Source: Carnegiea gigantea (lineage: Eukaryota; Streptophyta; Magnoliopsida; Caryophyllales; Cactaceae). Taken from it: 64,000 bases of DNA. Made by a program: the position numbers and the translations under genes. Below the pieces are notes generated by a model. It saw only the letters and a list, made by a program, of their open reading frames with translations, was not told where the DNA came from and ran no database searches. Location: the NCBI GenBank assembly GCA_029747015.1, contig JAKOGI010001935.1:78501-142500 (forward strand), read 5' to 3'. Below, piece by piece: positions 52,856-64,000 of this stretch (positions are counted from its first letter, which is position 1; every line of letters starts with the position of its first letter).

Positions 52856-54150
52856 TCCATGAACCTAGCCATGATCAGTGATTGAGATCTGAAATAGCTT
52901 GGGTGTACTTAGTACCCGACCTGGTTTGCTAGAAACTTCTTCTCTTCTCTCTCCTTCTTTCTCTCTTTTCTTCTTTCTTTATTTTAGTTGATTATTTTTC
53001 TTTCACCATGATTGGTTGTTTCGTCTTTGAATCTAGTTTTTCAGCATATGTTTGTTTTTTTAGATTTTTGTTTTGGTCCTTAAGTGTCTATTCCACTCTC
53101 AATCAGGACATTGTGAAGTTTTAGTGTGGGGGTGGGGTACCATGTGTACATATTTTTCTTTGAAAAAATTTTTGAAAAATCCAAAAAGATTTTGGTTTTA
53201 TTTTTGGGGACGTTTGTACTATGTGTGATTAGCTTGAATCCCTTGTGCTTTGGTTATTAGCTTGTAAGTAAGGTGTGCATGATAAGTCTCCAACCTCAGT
53301 ATGACATTCTAAGCCCTAATTCTAACCCAATGGTCAGTATAGGTTGTGTAATCCAACCCTTATTTATTCCTTCATTATTATCCTTAGGTCTTAGCCTTCC
53401 GTGAATGATTCTCCTACCAGCTTGTAGCAACACAATTACTCTGAAAAAAACTGAAAAAATGTATTTTGAAAAAAGAAGAAAAGAAAGAGAAAAGAAAAAA
53501 AGATGGAATAAAATTTGGAATGACAAGTATCCCTTTGAGGTATGTGCTACTGGGCGTCACCCTCTGAGGCACGTGCGACTGGGTGTTACCCTTTAAGGCA
53601 ATATTGCTACTGGGAAAGCTTGCTTTCAAAGTTAGTATGATAATAATGTAGTTGTATCAGCTAAGTGGGATTGAGTCTAATTCTGGTAAAATTAAGCCCT
53701 GGGATGATGATACACTAGCACACGAGCACCAAGATGGATTCAGAATCTTGATGTTCAAATGGGGTGAAAAATTAGTGCTTTGATGTCATTTATGAGGTAG
53801 AAGGCTTTGAAGTATATTCTGTGCATATGCAGGTCAATAACATGGTTGCATGGGCAATTTAGTTGATTAGAATGTGTGCATATCTTTTCTAAATTCTGTA
53901 CATATTAGTTTTAAGAAAAAAACTCAAAAAGATTTTCTTTTCACTTTGAAATAATTTTTGTGGGTAGTTCATTTGAAAACTCTCATGAGACCTCACTCGT
54001 CTACTTGGGAGACTGAGGAGTTTAAAAAGCTTATTGCATATGCTAAATACAATCATGATTACTACGACAGTGAGTTAGGATTTTCTTTTTCTTATTTTTC
54101 ATTTTCTTTTAGTTAGTTTAGTTATTTTACTAGAGGACGAGCAAAATCTT
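52856..54150 (+). other. 3' untranslated spacer of the Athila/Tat-type element, no env
   Basis: About 1.3 kb after the integrase with pyrimidine-rich (52930-52985) and A-rich (53440-53520) stretches and a short tandem repeat at 53531-53615. No envelope-like protein, transmembrane segment or other open frame is supported. Confidence 0.65.
53531..53615. repeat. Tandem repeat, ~30-bp unit, 2.8 copies
   Basis: Units share CCYTTRAGGYAYRTGCTACTGGGYGTYAC with a 29-30-base period. Confidence 0.85.
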
Positions 54151-54164
54151 GGTATGGGAGTATT
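54150..54164 (+). other. Polypurine tract of the Athila/Tat-type element
   Basis: TGGTATGGGAGTATT precedes the 3' LTR start TGTTCG at 54165. It is less purine-pure than usual, as in the AGTGTGGGGGTATTT-type tracts of this group. Confidence 0.7.
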
Positions 54165-56147
54165 TGTTCGTGCCAAAAATATGTAATTTTTATCGTACTT
54201 CTACACCTATTTTATGTCCGTTATAATTATTATTTTTAGGTTTTTATTTGATTTTATTTTATTTTGTAGGTTTTGAATAAAATAAAAATAATTATGAAAA
54301 AATGCGAAAAAATATGGAAAATGTTGGAAATGAAAATTTAGGTCGTGAACGATTGAAGAAGAAGCCCAAGAATCAGCCCAATCCTTCTTGTTATCCATCA
54401 TCAAAAAAAAAACAAAGAAAATAAAATTTTAAAAAAACCCTAGCTACCACATGCAAGACATGTGAACCCTGATTCTTTCCCTCCTCAGTGTGCCAGTCGC
54501 ATGACCCCCAATTAACCCCCTCCCCTTAAACTTTCTTTCTCCTTCCTCTCGGTTCTTAGAACCAGAGACCCTGAAACCCGAAACCCCCACCCTTTCCTCT
54601 ATCTCTATTCTCATCTCCTCTCTCTCTCTTCGATCTTATCTAGCAAAGCCAGCACACTATCATTTCCAACCTCATCCACCCCGCAATCCACGCAACGAAC
54701 GCCAGCGTAGCACCATATCTTCTGCCCACGCATCTCAAAGATGGACAGTGAAGATTGGAGGAGCATTGGTATAAAAATCGCAAAAGCTAGCTCCAAAAGA
54801 GAGGTTAGATGGTTCTAGGTTTACTATAGTTTTATTTTTTTTGAATCTTCTCTTATAATCCAGATGCATTTTCTTTTCAATTTCTAGGGTTAGGGTTTGA
54901 TGTTAGTTAGTTATGAGTTTCGGATTTCATGTAATTAGTGCCAGTTTTATCAAATTACGATTGATGTTTGTGAATTAAGTTGCTATTGTAATGATTTTAG
55001 GCCTAAGTTTAGTCGATTCCATCTGTTTTCTCCCCATCCCCTATTCGGTTTTGGTTGATGATGGCCATGGTGTTTCCACCATTAATGGGGAGGGATGAAG
55101 ATGTCTCTTGAACTGGTTGGCAGTGGGATTTTGTTATTCATCTCCCCTGCACCCAGTTCTAGGTGTGTTTGTTTCTTTTGCTTTGGTTTGCTCTCGATTC
55201 CTCTTGCTTCTCTTTCGATTTTTCAAATTATTATTGATAATAGATTAATTCAATTTGGGCTTTAGTGTTTATGATTAGAATCTTTGATCTATTTTGTTGA
55301 TGATGCTGATGCTGGTTCGATGCATTACATTTGCTTTGGTTTTGGTTTGGCTGATAAACATTGGTTAGATTTTATGGGTAGAATATGCTGGCTTTGCAAT
55401 GATTTGTTCGAATATTAGTGTGGCTGCTCGGATGTTTAATGCTTCGGTTTGAATAGTTAACTTCAATGGGTTGGATGGTCCTGAATGAATTATCGCTTTG
55501 AATGATTTGATTATTGAAGACGATGAGGTGATTATGCCTAAATTGATTAAGTTGCTAGTTGATGATTGTGTTCTATTTTCAGCTTCCCCCCCAGTAGCTA
55601 GTTTTTGTTTTTGATGCAAGTTCCTTGAATGTATTGAAGTTAATGTGAATTAAGTGATGGTTGTGAGTGGATGGTTGATTTAAATTGGTTTAGTTAAGGT
55701 GATTGAGTTTTGGTGAATTAACTTGAATGGTCTGAATGATAGGCAATGAAATTTAGTCTGTTTTGGTGCGATTGATCTGAACTAATTGCTAGTTTGGCCC
55801 TATTTTAGTTTTGGTTTTATTAGTTGTAGTAAGTTTAGAGTAGGGTATGTGAGTTCTGAGCTTTGAACCGTTTTGATTTCGTTTGAATACCTTATTTATT
55901 TTGTTTCCTGTTAATTTGCTAGTTTGGTTTTGTTTCACTTCTAACCATTGTATTTTGTTTTAGAATGGTAAGTTAGTGCAAAAAGTTACTTTAACCTATT
56001 TCTTTATTATGAAAACTTAATTTTACTTAAGATAATTTAATCGATTGTGACCTCAATGTGATCCTCGTCCCCAAGGATATGACCCTCAAGTACTACAGCG
56101 AAAGTTGTACGCCTGCGGCTTTAGTTTACACTCAAGATATCCCAACA
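54165..56147 (+). repeat. 3' LTR of the Athila/Tat-type element
   Basis: 1,983 bases, starts TGTTCGTGCC and ends GATATCCCAACA, aligned along its whole length with 44912-46880. Frames inside it (54207-54404, 54611-54796, 55365-55619, all minus) are not genes. Confidence 0.93.
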
Positions 56148-58465
56148 CCTAACAAGCTTAATCTAAGAAATTTATTTTGTTTTCCATAACATTACAAAAA
56201 TTTAATTTTGAGTTACGCAAAATTGTTATCATTACGAAATGTTTTATTCCTGAACCCAACTTATTTCAGCCTAATTTGAAGCCCAACAAGTTTAGGTATT
56301 AACCTAACTAATTACCATGAGTTAAGTTTAACCATGGTCAACTAAAAGTCATTTTTGAAGATAAAAACTCAGCCAAGCATGTAGATTAGTTAAAAAAAAA
56401 AAAAAATGCAACCAAGACACAAACCTCATCTCTTTCCCTCCCGTCTTTAACCCCATGGCCAACCCAACTACAACCACTATTCTAGTGTTTTTCGGCAAGT
56501 TTTCAGGCAGCCTTGGCTGCTTCCGACTCCCCCCAACACCCTAGTATCACTAGCTACCATCCTCCATCCTCAAAACTATCAAATCTCACTTCCATCTCTA
56601 CTTTTTTCAAGCTCAAAATGAGTAAGCCTAAGCTTGTTTTCTTTGGATTTTTGATTTTGATTCTTGTTTATGTTGATTTGAGTTTTGATAATGTTTTTTT
56701 GGATGGAAACAACAGTTATTTTGATGTTTTTAATTTTATTGACTTTGGATCATGCTAGGATTTAGGGTTATTCATGAGCATGCAAGCTTAAGGTTAGAAG
56801 TGTGTGTTTTTTGGATTATTTGTATTTGATTTAGTGGCTTTATTCTCTAATAATATTTATGAGGGTGTTTTTGGTAATCTTGGATGAGATAAAGAGGGAG
56901 CAAGTTGGCTAAAACTTAGGGTTTTAATAATTATGCAAGGTTTAGCTTTCTTTTAATAGCAGGCATGTTATTTGTGTATATTTGATTGAGAAATGAGTCT
57001 TTGATTTATATGATTATGAAGTGAAATTGAGTATGGTGGCTTTGCATGGTGATGGGAAGGACCAAAACTTTGTCCCATGATTTTTAGGAGTGATTTTGGA
57101 TGAGTGAAAAGAGCGGAGAAAGTAATACCAGTGAGGGCTGGAAAATGACAGAAAATAGGGCAAACTTTGTCAATAAACTGGTTATGATCGGCCCTAGCAA
57201 AAATTATGATTTTTGGTAGGTAGATAGATCAGTGAGTTAGCGTTCAATTTGTTTCGAATCGCCTCACTACGAGGTCTGTGGAAAAAGTTATGGTTGTTTT
57301 ACTAGAACTGCACAGGTTATACCAAAACTGGCACACTTGTGTTTTAGCCCCATGTTGGGAACCCTATCGTGGGAATTATATTTTGTGCTGTAAATGAATT
57401 TTTTTGAAACTTCTTAAACTTTCTATATTTAGAAATTATGTCTTAGATGGAGATCGGGAGATTAGGTTACGAGTCATTTACTTTAGCCTTTATTAGACCC
57501 TTACCTTTGTTTTACTAAAGTGATAACTATGAAAATAAATATATTTGCTAACTATATGTTCCTATAACAACATTTTTATATAGAATTAGGAAATAAACTA
57601 TCATTTCGTCCCCTTTTGTATGTAATCATACTCTGTGACATTTCATTACAAGTCTCAGGTACGTTCATTATTTGTATCTTTAGAAATCAGCACATATTTA
57701 TCAAAATTATAATGTTTTGGTAAGTACATCAACGAATCAGTTTAATTAGTGATTTATTACATAATTAGTGACCACATCAGTTATCAATTACAGGGTATTG
57801 TCCTTTAGTTACTCGCGCAGTTTCAGGCCAGGTCCCCTGATTGGTTTGGCAGGTGTATATCTATCTTCAGATCGTAACAGTTACTAGGGGTTCACTATCA
57901 GATAATAATTGACAATGCTATTTTACATTCATCTCATTCCCTATTTTTAATTAAAATGGATTATAATGCGGGCCCAACCAGTTTTTTAGTGTGCAGTTAA
58001 CTATACAGAAATGCGTGTGTTGAGCTTCAGCTCACAATTCAAAATGTTTTTATGTTTTATTTTAGGGAAATGCTCAGTGAATTGCCCTTGGTTGGCAGGC
58101 CCACTGAAGAAGATAAGTGAGCGGAAATGTCTAAAAGAAATCGTGGTGTTTTAGTATTGAAATATTTTGAGCACTGTATTATGAGATATTTTGAGGTTAG
58201 AACTATATACTCTGCTAAGAGTTACTATATTTTGATGTAAATTATGAGATCGTTAGTTACTGTTGATGTTGGTTTAATGGTTTGCTTTTACGAATGCCAT
58301 GTGGTGGAAACGATGTTTTGCATAGTTATGTTTAATTGTTTTTAAGTCCAGCCTTGTCCTTTTTGGATGGCAGTAACACCCCGATAATTTGGGATATCAC
58401 TACTAATTGATGATGTTGATTGATGAGAATGCAAATAGTGAACTATGTATATTTGGGGTGTTACA
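56148..58465 (+). repeat. Outer 3' LTR, second fragment
   Basis: Resumes the outer LTR at CCTAACAAGCTTAATCTAAG, parallel to 30957 onward, without the AT-rich insertion of the 5' LTR, and ends GGGGTGTTACA before the GGAAA duplication. The 81-codon frame at 56513-56758 is LTR sequence. Confidence 0.92.
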
Positions 58466-61400
58466 GGAAAATTAGGTAAAAACAACACATCCTCGATGCG
58501 GTGACTCCCTTAATAACAGAGATGAATAAGATCAATATCCATTGATGGCTAGCCTTATGGTCTCGCCTGATTTGGGTGTTAATGCAGAAGGTACCTACAA
58601 AGACCGATGTGGATCAAGACTATGTTAAGAGGATAAAGCTAGAGCTGCACTCTAAGTTTAAGAGCAAGGAGTATCGAGATCATACCAAAGATATAGATGA
58701 GGAAAGAGAGCAAGAACTATTACTCGTAGTTAGAATCTCATCATAATCGATTGACTCCTCTCATAATTTTAGGTTTATTGCTATTTTACAGTTATAATGC
58801 AATAAGTCCTATGCATCTTAGGTATTAGTATTACCTCATCCTTATTTGGGGGACCTTTAGCATGCTCCTAGATAGTAATGGCTAGTAGCTATCTCTTTTT
58901 TTATGTTTCTTTTGGGTGCATAGCCTTCAACATTTATATAACTTGGCGAATTTCACGACCTTCTCCCGAAATCTCAGCATGTGGCGAAGCAGGCTTTAGA
59001 TCTATCTTTGCTTCAAAAGAAAGAGTTTCTAAGTAATTTCAAACTTCTCTAACTGATTAGTATATGGGTGTTGCTGATACATAACTATCCTTCCTATCCT
59101 GCCTGACAATGAAAGTACTAAGACTGGCTCTTAAGAAAAACACTTTTTCTTTTTTTTTTAAAAGGAGCGAAGTTAAGAATTTTTTGAGGCTAACACATTG
59201 TCAAGACTCTTTACCAAAGGACTAACTAATGATACACAATTATGTGTGACTTTTAGTGCCTAAGTAACCCGCTTCATCAGCTTGATGCTATCTTATGATT
59301 AAACTTGTAACCTTAAGGCTTACCATCCACAGAGCTTCCTAATGTGTTATACCTAAAACTATGGACCAATGCCAGATTACGGTGGGAATTATGCCATGAC
59401 CCTACAATCCATGACGCAAGGATCAAATGGTCTCTTAAGTGGCCTAGTGCTGAAACTGATGTGAACTAACACTAACTAAGTTGGCAATCTAGGACTCGGC
59501 TGATTCACATATTGGGCCCAAAAGCTAAGGAGCTTCCTGAAGGGCCCCTCCTAAAGCTAATGCAAGATTGAACTTACCCAAATGAACCCATACATATATG
59601 GTCTTTCTAGCTAGACATGACATTGAAACTCAGTTTCTCACGTTGTCCCCCCTTGATCGGACACTATGATTTTTATTGAGTGATCCCAGAAGGCTTAAAA
59701 CACCAATACATGGTTCTTTGGCCAGAGGTCAATTTTTTATTTTCAATAAAACTTCAAGTATATAGAAATTGAAGTATCCACATCAATTCTATCCTAAACC
59801 AAGGTTATATGTTATAAGGAATTCCAGGTAAGGCTTATGACAGTCCTCTTGTGACCCTGTGGCTTCATCACATGGCACTATTAGAATGTTAAGTTGCTTC
59901 CCTATATATCATATTATTAAAGAAAGTGTGTCACGAGGGAGTGGAATAATGACCTGCTCAGTTGTATGTTAAGTGGGTGCCACCAAGTAGCAATTATTTT
60001 CCTCCAGTAAACATATGGTTTTAGCCTAAAATGCAATATTAGTTCCTAAGAGGCAACCTTGATATGCAAGATGCCGAACATGAGTGTACCAAAGATGTTT
60101 TTTTATTGCACTTTATTTTCAAATCTTACCATCCTAGTATGCCGCAGCTCCATTGTAAGGACATAGCCCGAATTGGTTGGGTGTGCTTATTACGATTCAC
60201 TTTTATTTTATTTTAGTCCAAAAACCTTGTTTTTAGGCTAGCAGAATAGGGCGAGTTTTGGGATTGGGATCCAGATCATTTTCATGGCCCGAATAACGTT
60301 TAGGAAATTAGGTTATCGAGCCTAGACAAGCTAAGAGACTGATTAGTTTCCTGATCCTCAACCTTGGTTGGCTTCCTTATCGAAGCAGTATTTGCTTTTT
60401 GGATCAAGAAGTCTAGTTCCTAAATAAATGGCCAATTTTGTCTAGATCCAAAAATTATTTTTTTAAAATTTTTTTAGAGTCGTTGGTGACTTTTTCTGGA
60501 AAAACAAACATAACTATATCACATCTCTTACTGAGCCTTAGACCAAGGAGACAACTTAAGGGGTGTATGCTTGCTAGAAAAAGGTTTTAAAACATCCCCA
60601 AAATAATCCCTAGTATAGGCACCAACTAACACCATTAGGTTGAACCAAAGATCGAGATTCATGATTGAAGGTACGACATTAAGGTCGAGTGCTTCTCGAA
60701 GTTGCTTATCATAACTAATGACCTCTACTAATTAAACTGAAAAAAGCAAACATAACCTTGTTAAAATTGAAACAAGCAGCAAATTAGAAATTCACAATAA
60801 ATAAAATTACAATATTGGATGGAAAGTAACAATGGAAAATATAGCGGGGTGTTTGAATTAAATAACCCAATTACATCCCCTTTGAACATGTAAAATTATA
60901 ATAAAAATAAACAATAGGCAAGACTTAGAGAGAGGAAAAGAATAAGTTGGCTAATTGGTTGTCTCCTTTGGGTTGACTCAACTGATTTAGTTGGTAACTC
61001 AATAAAATGGTAGCTAGTGTGAACTCACAAATCTTGGCAACATAACACTCATCTTACCTTTTCTAGTTTATATCTATGCTATAATTTTTGTGTGATTTTT
61101 AGTCCCTTGAACTTCAGAGATAACCCTTGTATAGTTTCCTAAAAGGATGAGACTAGAACTAATTCGAATAAAAGTTCAAAAAATATGCTTTATGTTTTAT
61201 CTCAGTCAAAGTGATCTTCATCAGACAAGGTATATGCCAAATGTGGAAAGATCATAAATAAGGTAAACTAGGGGAAGGGCCCTAGTCGGGTTCGGGTTCA
61301 TATTAGACAATAGGATCCAATGGGTTTCGAGCTTGGCCCGTTGCACGGAAACAAGAGGGCTTTGGGTTCGAGCCCAAGCTTAGAAACTTTTGGGTAAGGT

Positions 61401-62480
61401 TTGGACTAGCATAAGAAATGCAATAGCCATCGACACTCCAATTTAAATGATAAATCCTGATTCTTTTACTTTTCTGGGCTGACGACATACTTACTAGACT
61501 TCAGGTATCGCAATCATGCTTTTTATAAAACAAAACATCTTTTTTTGGTGACTATATGATTGTAGTGTTTTTGTCAAGCGGGGTCAATAGAATAGAAAGT
61601 GACACTTTTTTAGACGATCTATATAGGGTTGAACTTTGAATTACAATTATATAACTTTTTCGTTTTTATCTTTTAATTAATTATGTCCTCAACCAAGTTA
61701 TAACTTATATATAATCTCATAATGATTTTCTTTTGACCAACCAAAACTTAATTAATTGATGAGAAATAGAGCACACAGTAAGATACTTTCTTTTTATTGC
61801 TATAGAAAATTTCCTTTTTCGTGATCTTATACAAAAAAAAAAAAACCTTTCTGAGATATCATGTGCTTCTAGGACTATTAATTTTGTTAAAGATTCAATC
61901 TTTGTAGGAGGATATTAAAGCATAGCTAAAAAATAATCCATTATAATTTTAACAATGTTAGGCAAACACACTTAGGCTTTGTTGGGACCTAAGAAAATAA
62001 GATGGAAAGAAGTTGAAGGAAAAAAATGAGAAGAAGAAAAATGAGGAGGAAAATAATTTTCTTTCTTTTGTTTGGATTAGAGAAAAAATACAAGGAAAAA
62101 AATAACTTTCCACCAAACTTTCTTTTCCTTTGTTTGGATTAGAGAAAATGAATGCAGCAAAGAAAAATATATCTTGTTAAGATCAAAATGTGATCTCAAA
62201 GTCACCCTCTACTAGCCAATGCTAATGGAACTCCCCAACACAACGCCATCAAAAATGAGGGTGGGGGTATACAATTCAGTTGCCTCTCAAATTTTCCGCT
62301 TCCAATGCAAAATTCTACTTCAAATTCCATAGTTTTGTTACAGCTTAAAAGTTTATAAGAATTCATAGAAATTTAGAACTTCAAATCAAATTATTCATAA
62401 AATTTGGAGTTCTATTAGAAAATAGTAGTAGCAATATAAACAGAACCAATAACATCAATGAGTTGAGAGCTTTGAAATTC
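58466..62480. other. Mostly unassigned DNA right of the nested complex
   Basis: No gene is recognised. A 54-codon frame at 58582-58746 is strongly charged (KRIKLELHSKFKSKEYRDHTK), which hints at former coding sequence of unknown kind. A direct repeat TTTCTTTTGTTTGGATTAG lies at about 62062 and TTTCCTTTGTTTGGATTAG at about 62123. The rest shows only short open frames. Confidence 0.4.
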
Positions 62481-64000
62481 CAAAAGACCAAGCTAGTCCA
62501 ATAACTCATTGCCAAATTTGAATTTCAACCACTCCTCACGACGAGCAATTGGGCTAGCCAGAAATGCTCTAGTTGAGTTAGGATTTGTCGAAAGAGCTTG
62601 GTAGACTTAACTAGCTGTTTCAACTGATATTGCAACAAAGATATCATCCAAGTTGAACCCAAACCAAATTCAAAACAGCTTATGAAAGACTTAACTAGCT
62701 GTTTCAACTGTGGCTGGATAGCGGAAAAATAGATGTATGTTTGACTCCTCATTCCTTTCACACATCAAGTACCTATTTGGCAAAGCACAACCAAAGTTTT
62801 GAATTCTATCCAAAGTCATGAGTCTCGTCTGCATATGCAACCACGAAGCAAAGGAGAATTTGGAAACTTTGTACTTGTTCCCCAAAATTTTGCTCCACGT
62901 AACTCGCGCCTGAGGAAGGTGCAACCACTTATAGCCCTTCTTGATTGTGCGTTTTGAACCATCACCCCAAGTACATGGGACCTTGTCAAGACCTTCCATC
63001 ATCCAATCTCTTATTTCAAATCCTTCTCCAATGCCAACTATCATCATTTCTGATGCTACGGGCCCATGTTTTCTTATTTCTGAGGTAGTCGTGTGGTATG
63101 CACTACAACTACAATGACTCTTTCAAAGCAATAATCTATCGCAAGTGTTTGGGCAGCCTTTGTTCCAAGCTGAAACATCTCTAGTGCCTAGCCCATCTTC
63201 TTGTTTTGGCAAGCAACATGTTGTCCGAACAATAGGAGGTACTCTTTTATTACTCCATAAAAATTATTCACACAATTCTATCACTTTTTAGATCACACTC
63301 TAAGGTAGTATGAAGATCTTCCCCCAATATGATTGCATGCCATTAGCACACTATTCACAAGCTCTACTCTACCTGCATATGTAAGCCTCCTTGTAAACCG
63401 TCTTTTGATTTTGGTGCATATCCTATCAATAAGTGCTTGGAATCATGTCTGTTCAATTTAGTTAGCTTGACTGGAACCCCAGGATGCTTGATTGGCAACT
63501 GCCCTCTTTGAAACCCTGTAATATTCAATAGTTCAGTACTAATATTTTCAGAAACACTAGCCATGATTACTCTAGACTTTCCCTACTTTGACCGTAGTCT
63601 AATAGAGTTAGAAAGACATTACAAAGCTGTCATTAAACATGCAACACTTTCTGCATTCCCTTTACAAAAGAGTAAAAGATCACTGCAAAACACAAGTGGG
63701 CAAAAGATACCCTTTTACAAAGAGGGTGACAGCTGAATTCTGGTGCTGTGTTGGCCAGTTTGATAGCTCAACTCAAATTATCCATGGCCAGCACAAATAA
63801 AAGGGGGGAGATAGGATCCCCCTATCTTAGTCTCCTATCACTTTGCAAATACGCATAACATTTGCCATTGACAACAATGGTGAAGCTAGCTGAAGTCACA
63901 CAAGTCATAACTCTATCCATAAAGCTCCTTGGGAACCCCAAAGCCACCAATAGATGTTGTTAAGAAACTCCCACTCATAGTGTCATAGGCTTTTTTTCAA
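62480..64000 (-). pseudogene. LINE (non-LTR retrotransposon) ORF2, 3' part, decayed
   Basis: On the minus strand, from the window edge inward: AYDTMSGSFL (RT motif, about 63990-63960), then a GDPISPLLFVLAMDN-like stretch (about 63810-63775), LCFA followed by a broken active-site box near 63683, LNITGFQRGQLPIKHPGVP (63520-63464, the ILGFxxGxxPxxYLGVP motif), and the zinc-binding RVT domain (WSKILGNKYKVSKFSFASWL, about 62898-62839, with RLMTLDRI, then LMCERNEESNIHLFF). This order is diagnostic for the 3' half of a plant LINE ORF2, which nicks and reverse-transcribes at the target. The frame has many stops and shifts and an 84-base in-frame duplication near its end. No 3' tail is recognised. The endonuclease would lie beyond base 64000. 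Confidence 0.88.
62603..62710. repeat. Partial tandem duplication, 84-base offset
   Basis: The 24 bases starting AGACTTAACTAGCTGTTTCA occur at 62603-62626 and again at 62687-62710. The offset of 84 bases is a multiple of three. Confidence 0.9.

Larger units (their letters stand above)
44912..56147 (+). mobile_element. Athila/Tat-type Ty3/gypsy retrotransposon, complete structure, inactive
   Basis: Two LTRs (44912-46880 and 54165-56147) with edges TGTTC and CCCAACA enclose a decayed tRNA-Asp-type primer site, gag, pol and a polypurine tract. The target was the outer 3' LTR: flanking bases CATAA (44907-44911) and CCTAA (56148-56152) each differ by one base from CTTAA in the uninterrupted 5' LTR copy at about 30958, so a 5-bp duplication has drifted on both sides. 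The tRNA-Asp primer site and the VFMDDFSV-like RT box point to Athila/Tat, with Athila favoured by the primer site. There is no envelope-like frame. In one 210-base stretch of LTR (45540 against 54810) I count about 14 differences, nearly all transitions, so the insertion is not recent. Confidence 0.92.
30766..58465 (+). mobile_element. Outer Tekay/Del-like Ty3/gypsy chromovirus with nested insertions
   Basis: Perfect 5-bp duplications GGAAA flank the complex (30761-30765 and 58466-58470). The left edge is TGTAATAG and the right edge GGGGTGTTACA, the typical edges of this group. Order: 5' LTR (30766-34543, with its own 1.3-kb insert), inverted half of a sister element (34544 to about 40440), decayed gag-pol (40787-44710), polypurine tract, and a 3' LTR in two pieces (44725-44911 and 56148-58465) split by an Athila-like element. 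Removing the insertions leaves LTRs of about 2.5 kb. The chromodomain-like tail of pol and the CX2CX4HX4C gag knuckle fit the chromovirus lineage. Multiple stops and deletions make it inactive. Confidence 0.9.

Noticed and set aside
56513..56758. 81-codon plus frame with a hydrophobic segment
   Set aside because: It is outer-LTR sequence. The matching part of the 5' LTR (about 31310-31560) is not kept as the same protein, so the membrane-like stretch is fortuitous.
61365..61375. tRNA B-box-like GGTTCGAGCCC, possible tRNA or SINE
   Set aside because: No matching A box at the right distance and no cloverleaf around it, so a chance match is more likely.

Overview
The window is nuclear DNA from a flowering plant, most likely a eudicot: AT-rich, with one intron-containing plant gene and the rest filled by decayed plant transposable elements. 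There are no operons, CRISPR arrays, bacterial genes or convincing RNA genes. No new biological system stands out. The value lies in one well-resolved gene and in a layered history of element insertions that can be read from boundaries, primer-binding sites and target-site duplications (TSDs).

Left part (1-9.4 kb): the minus strand carries the 5' two-thirds of F2KP, the bifunctional 6-phosphofructo-2-kinase/fructose-2,6-bisphosphatase. Eleven exons (456 codons) run from the ATG at 9173 to a donor at 1495; the bisphosphatase half lies beyond base 1. Its introns hold a miniature LTR element (TRIM, 575-1015), an LTR relic and a chain of three MITEs (7655-8486).

10.2-13.9 kb: a structurally complete hAT transposon with matching ends, a perfect 8-bp TSD and a dead minus-strand transposase. 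14.1-30.8 kb: a coding-poor graveyard with one chromovirus-type LTR with its primer-binding site (14148-16638), weaker LTR relics, a ~60-bp tandem array (19645-20060), a 108-codon orphan frame and an LTR relic with GC-rich palindromes near 29.7 kb.

30,766-58,465: one nested retrotransposon complex bounded by a perfect 5-bp TSD (GGAAA). The outer element is a Tekay/Del-like Ty3/gypsy chromovirus. Its 5' LTR carries a 1.3-kb insertion that is almost pure A/T and self-complementary. It is followed by the inverted 3' half of a sister element (LTR plus pol relic, minus strand), then by its own 5'-truncated gag-pol. Its 3' LTR is split by an 11.2-kb Athila/Tat-type Ty3/gypsy element (44912-56147) with both LTRs, a decayed tRNA-Asp primer site, gag and pol. 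Both elements are inactive, and many lesions are C:G to T:A changes.

58.5-62.5 kb is mostly unassigned. The right edge (62.5-64 kb) holds a degenerate LINE reverse transcriptase on the minus strand, running out of the window.
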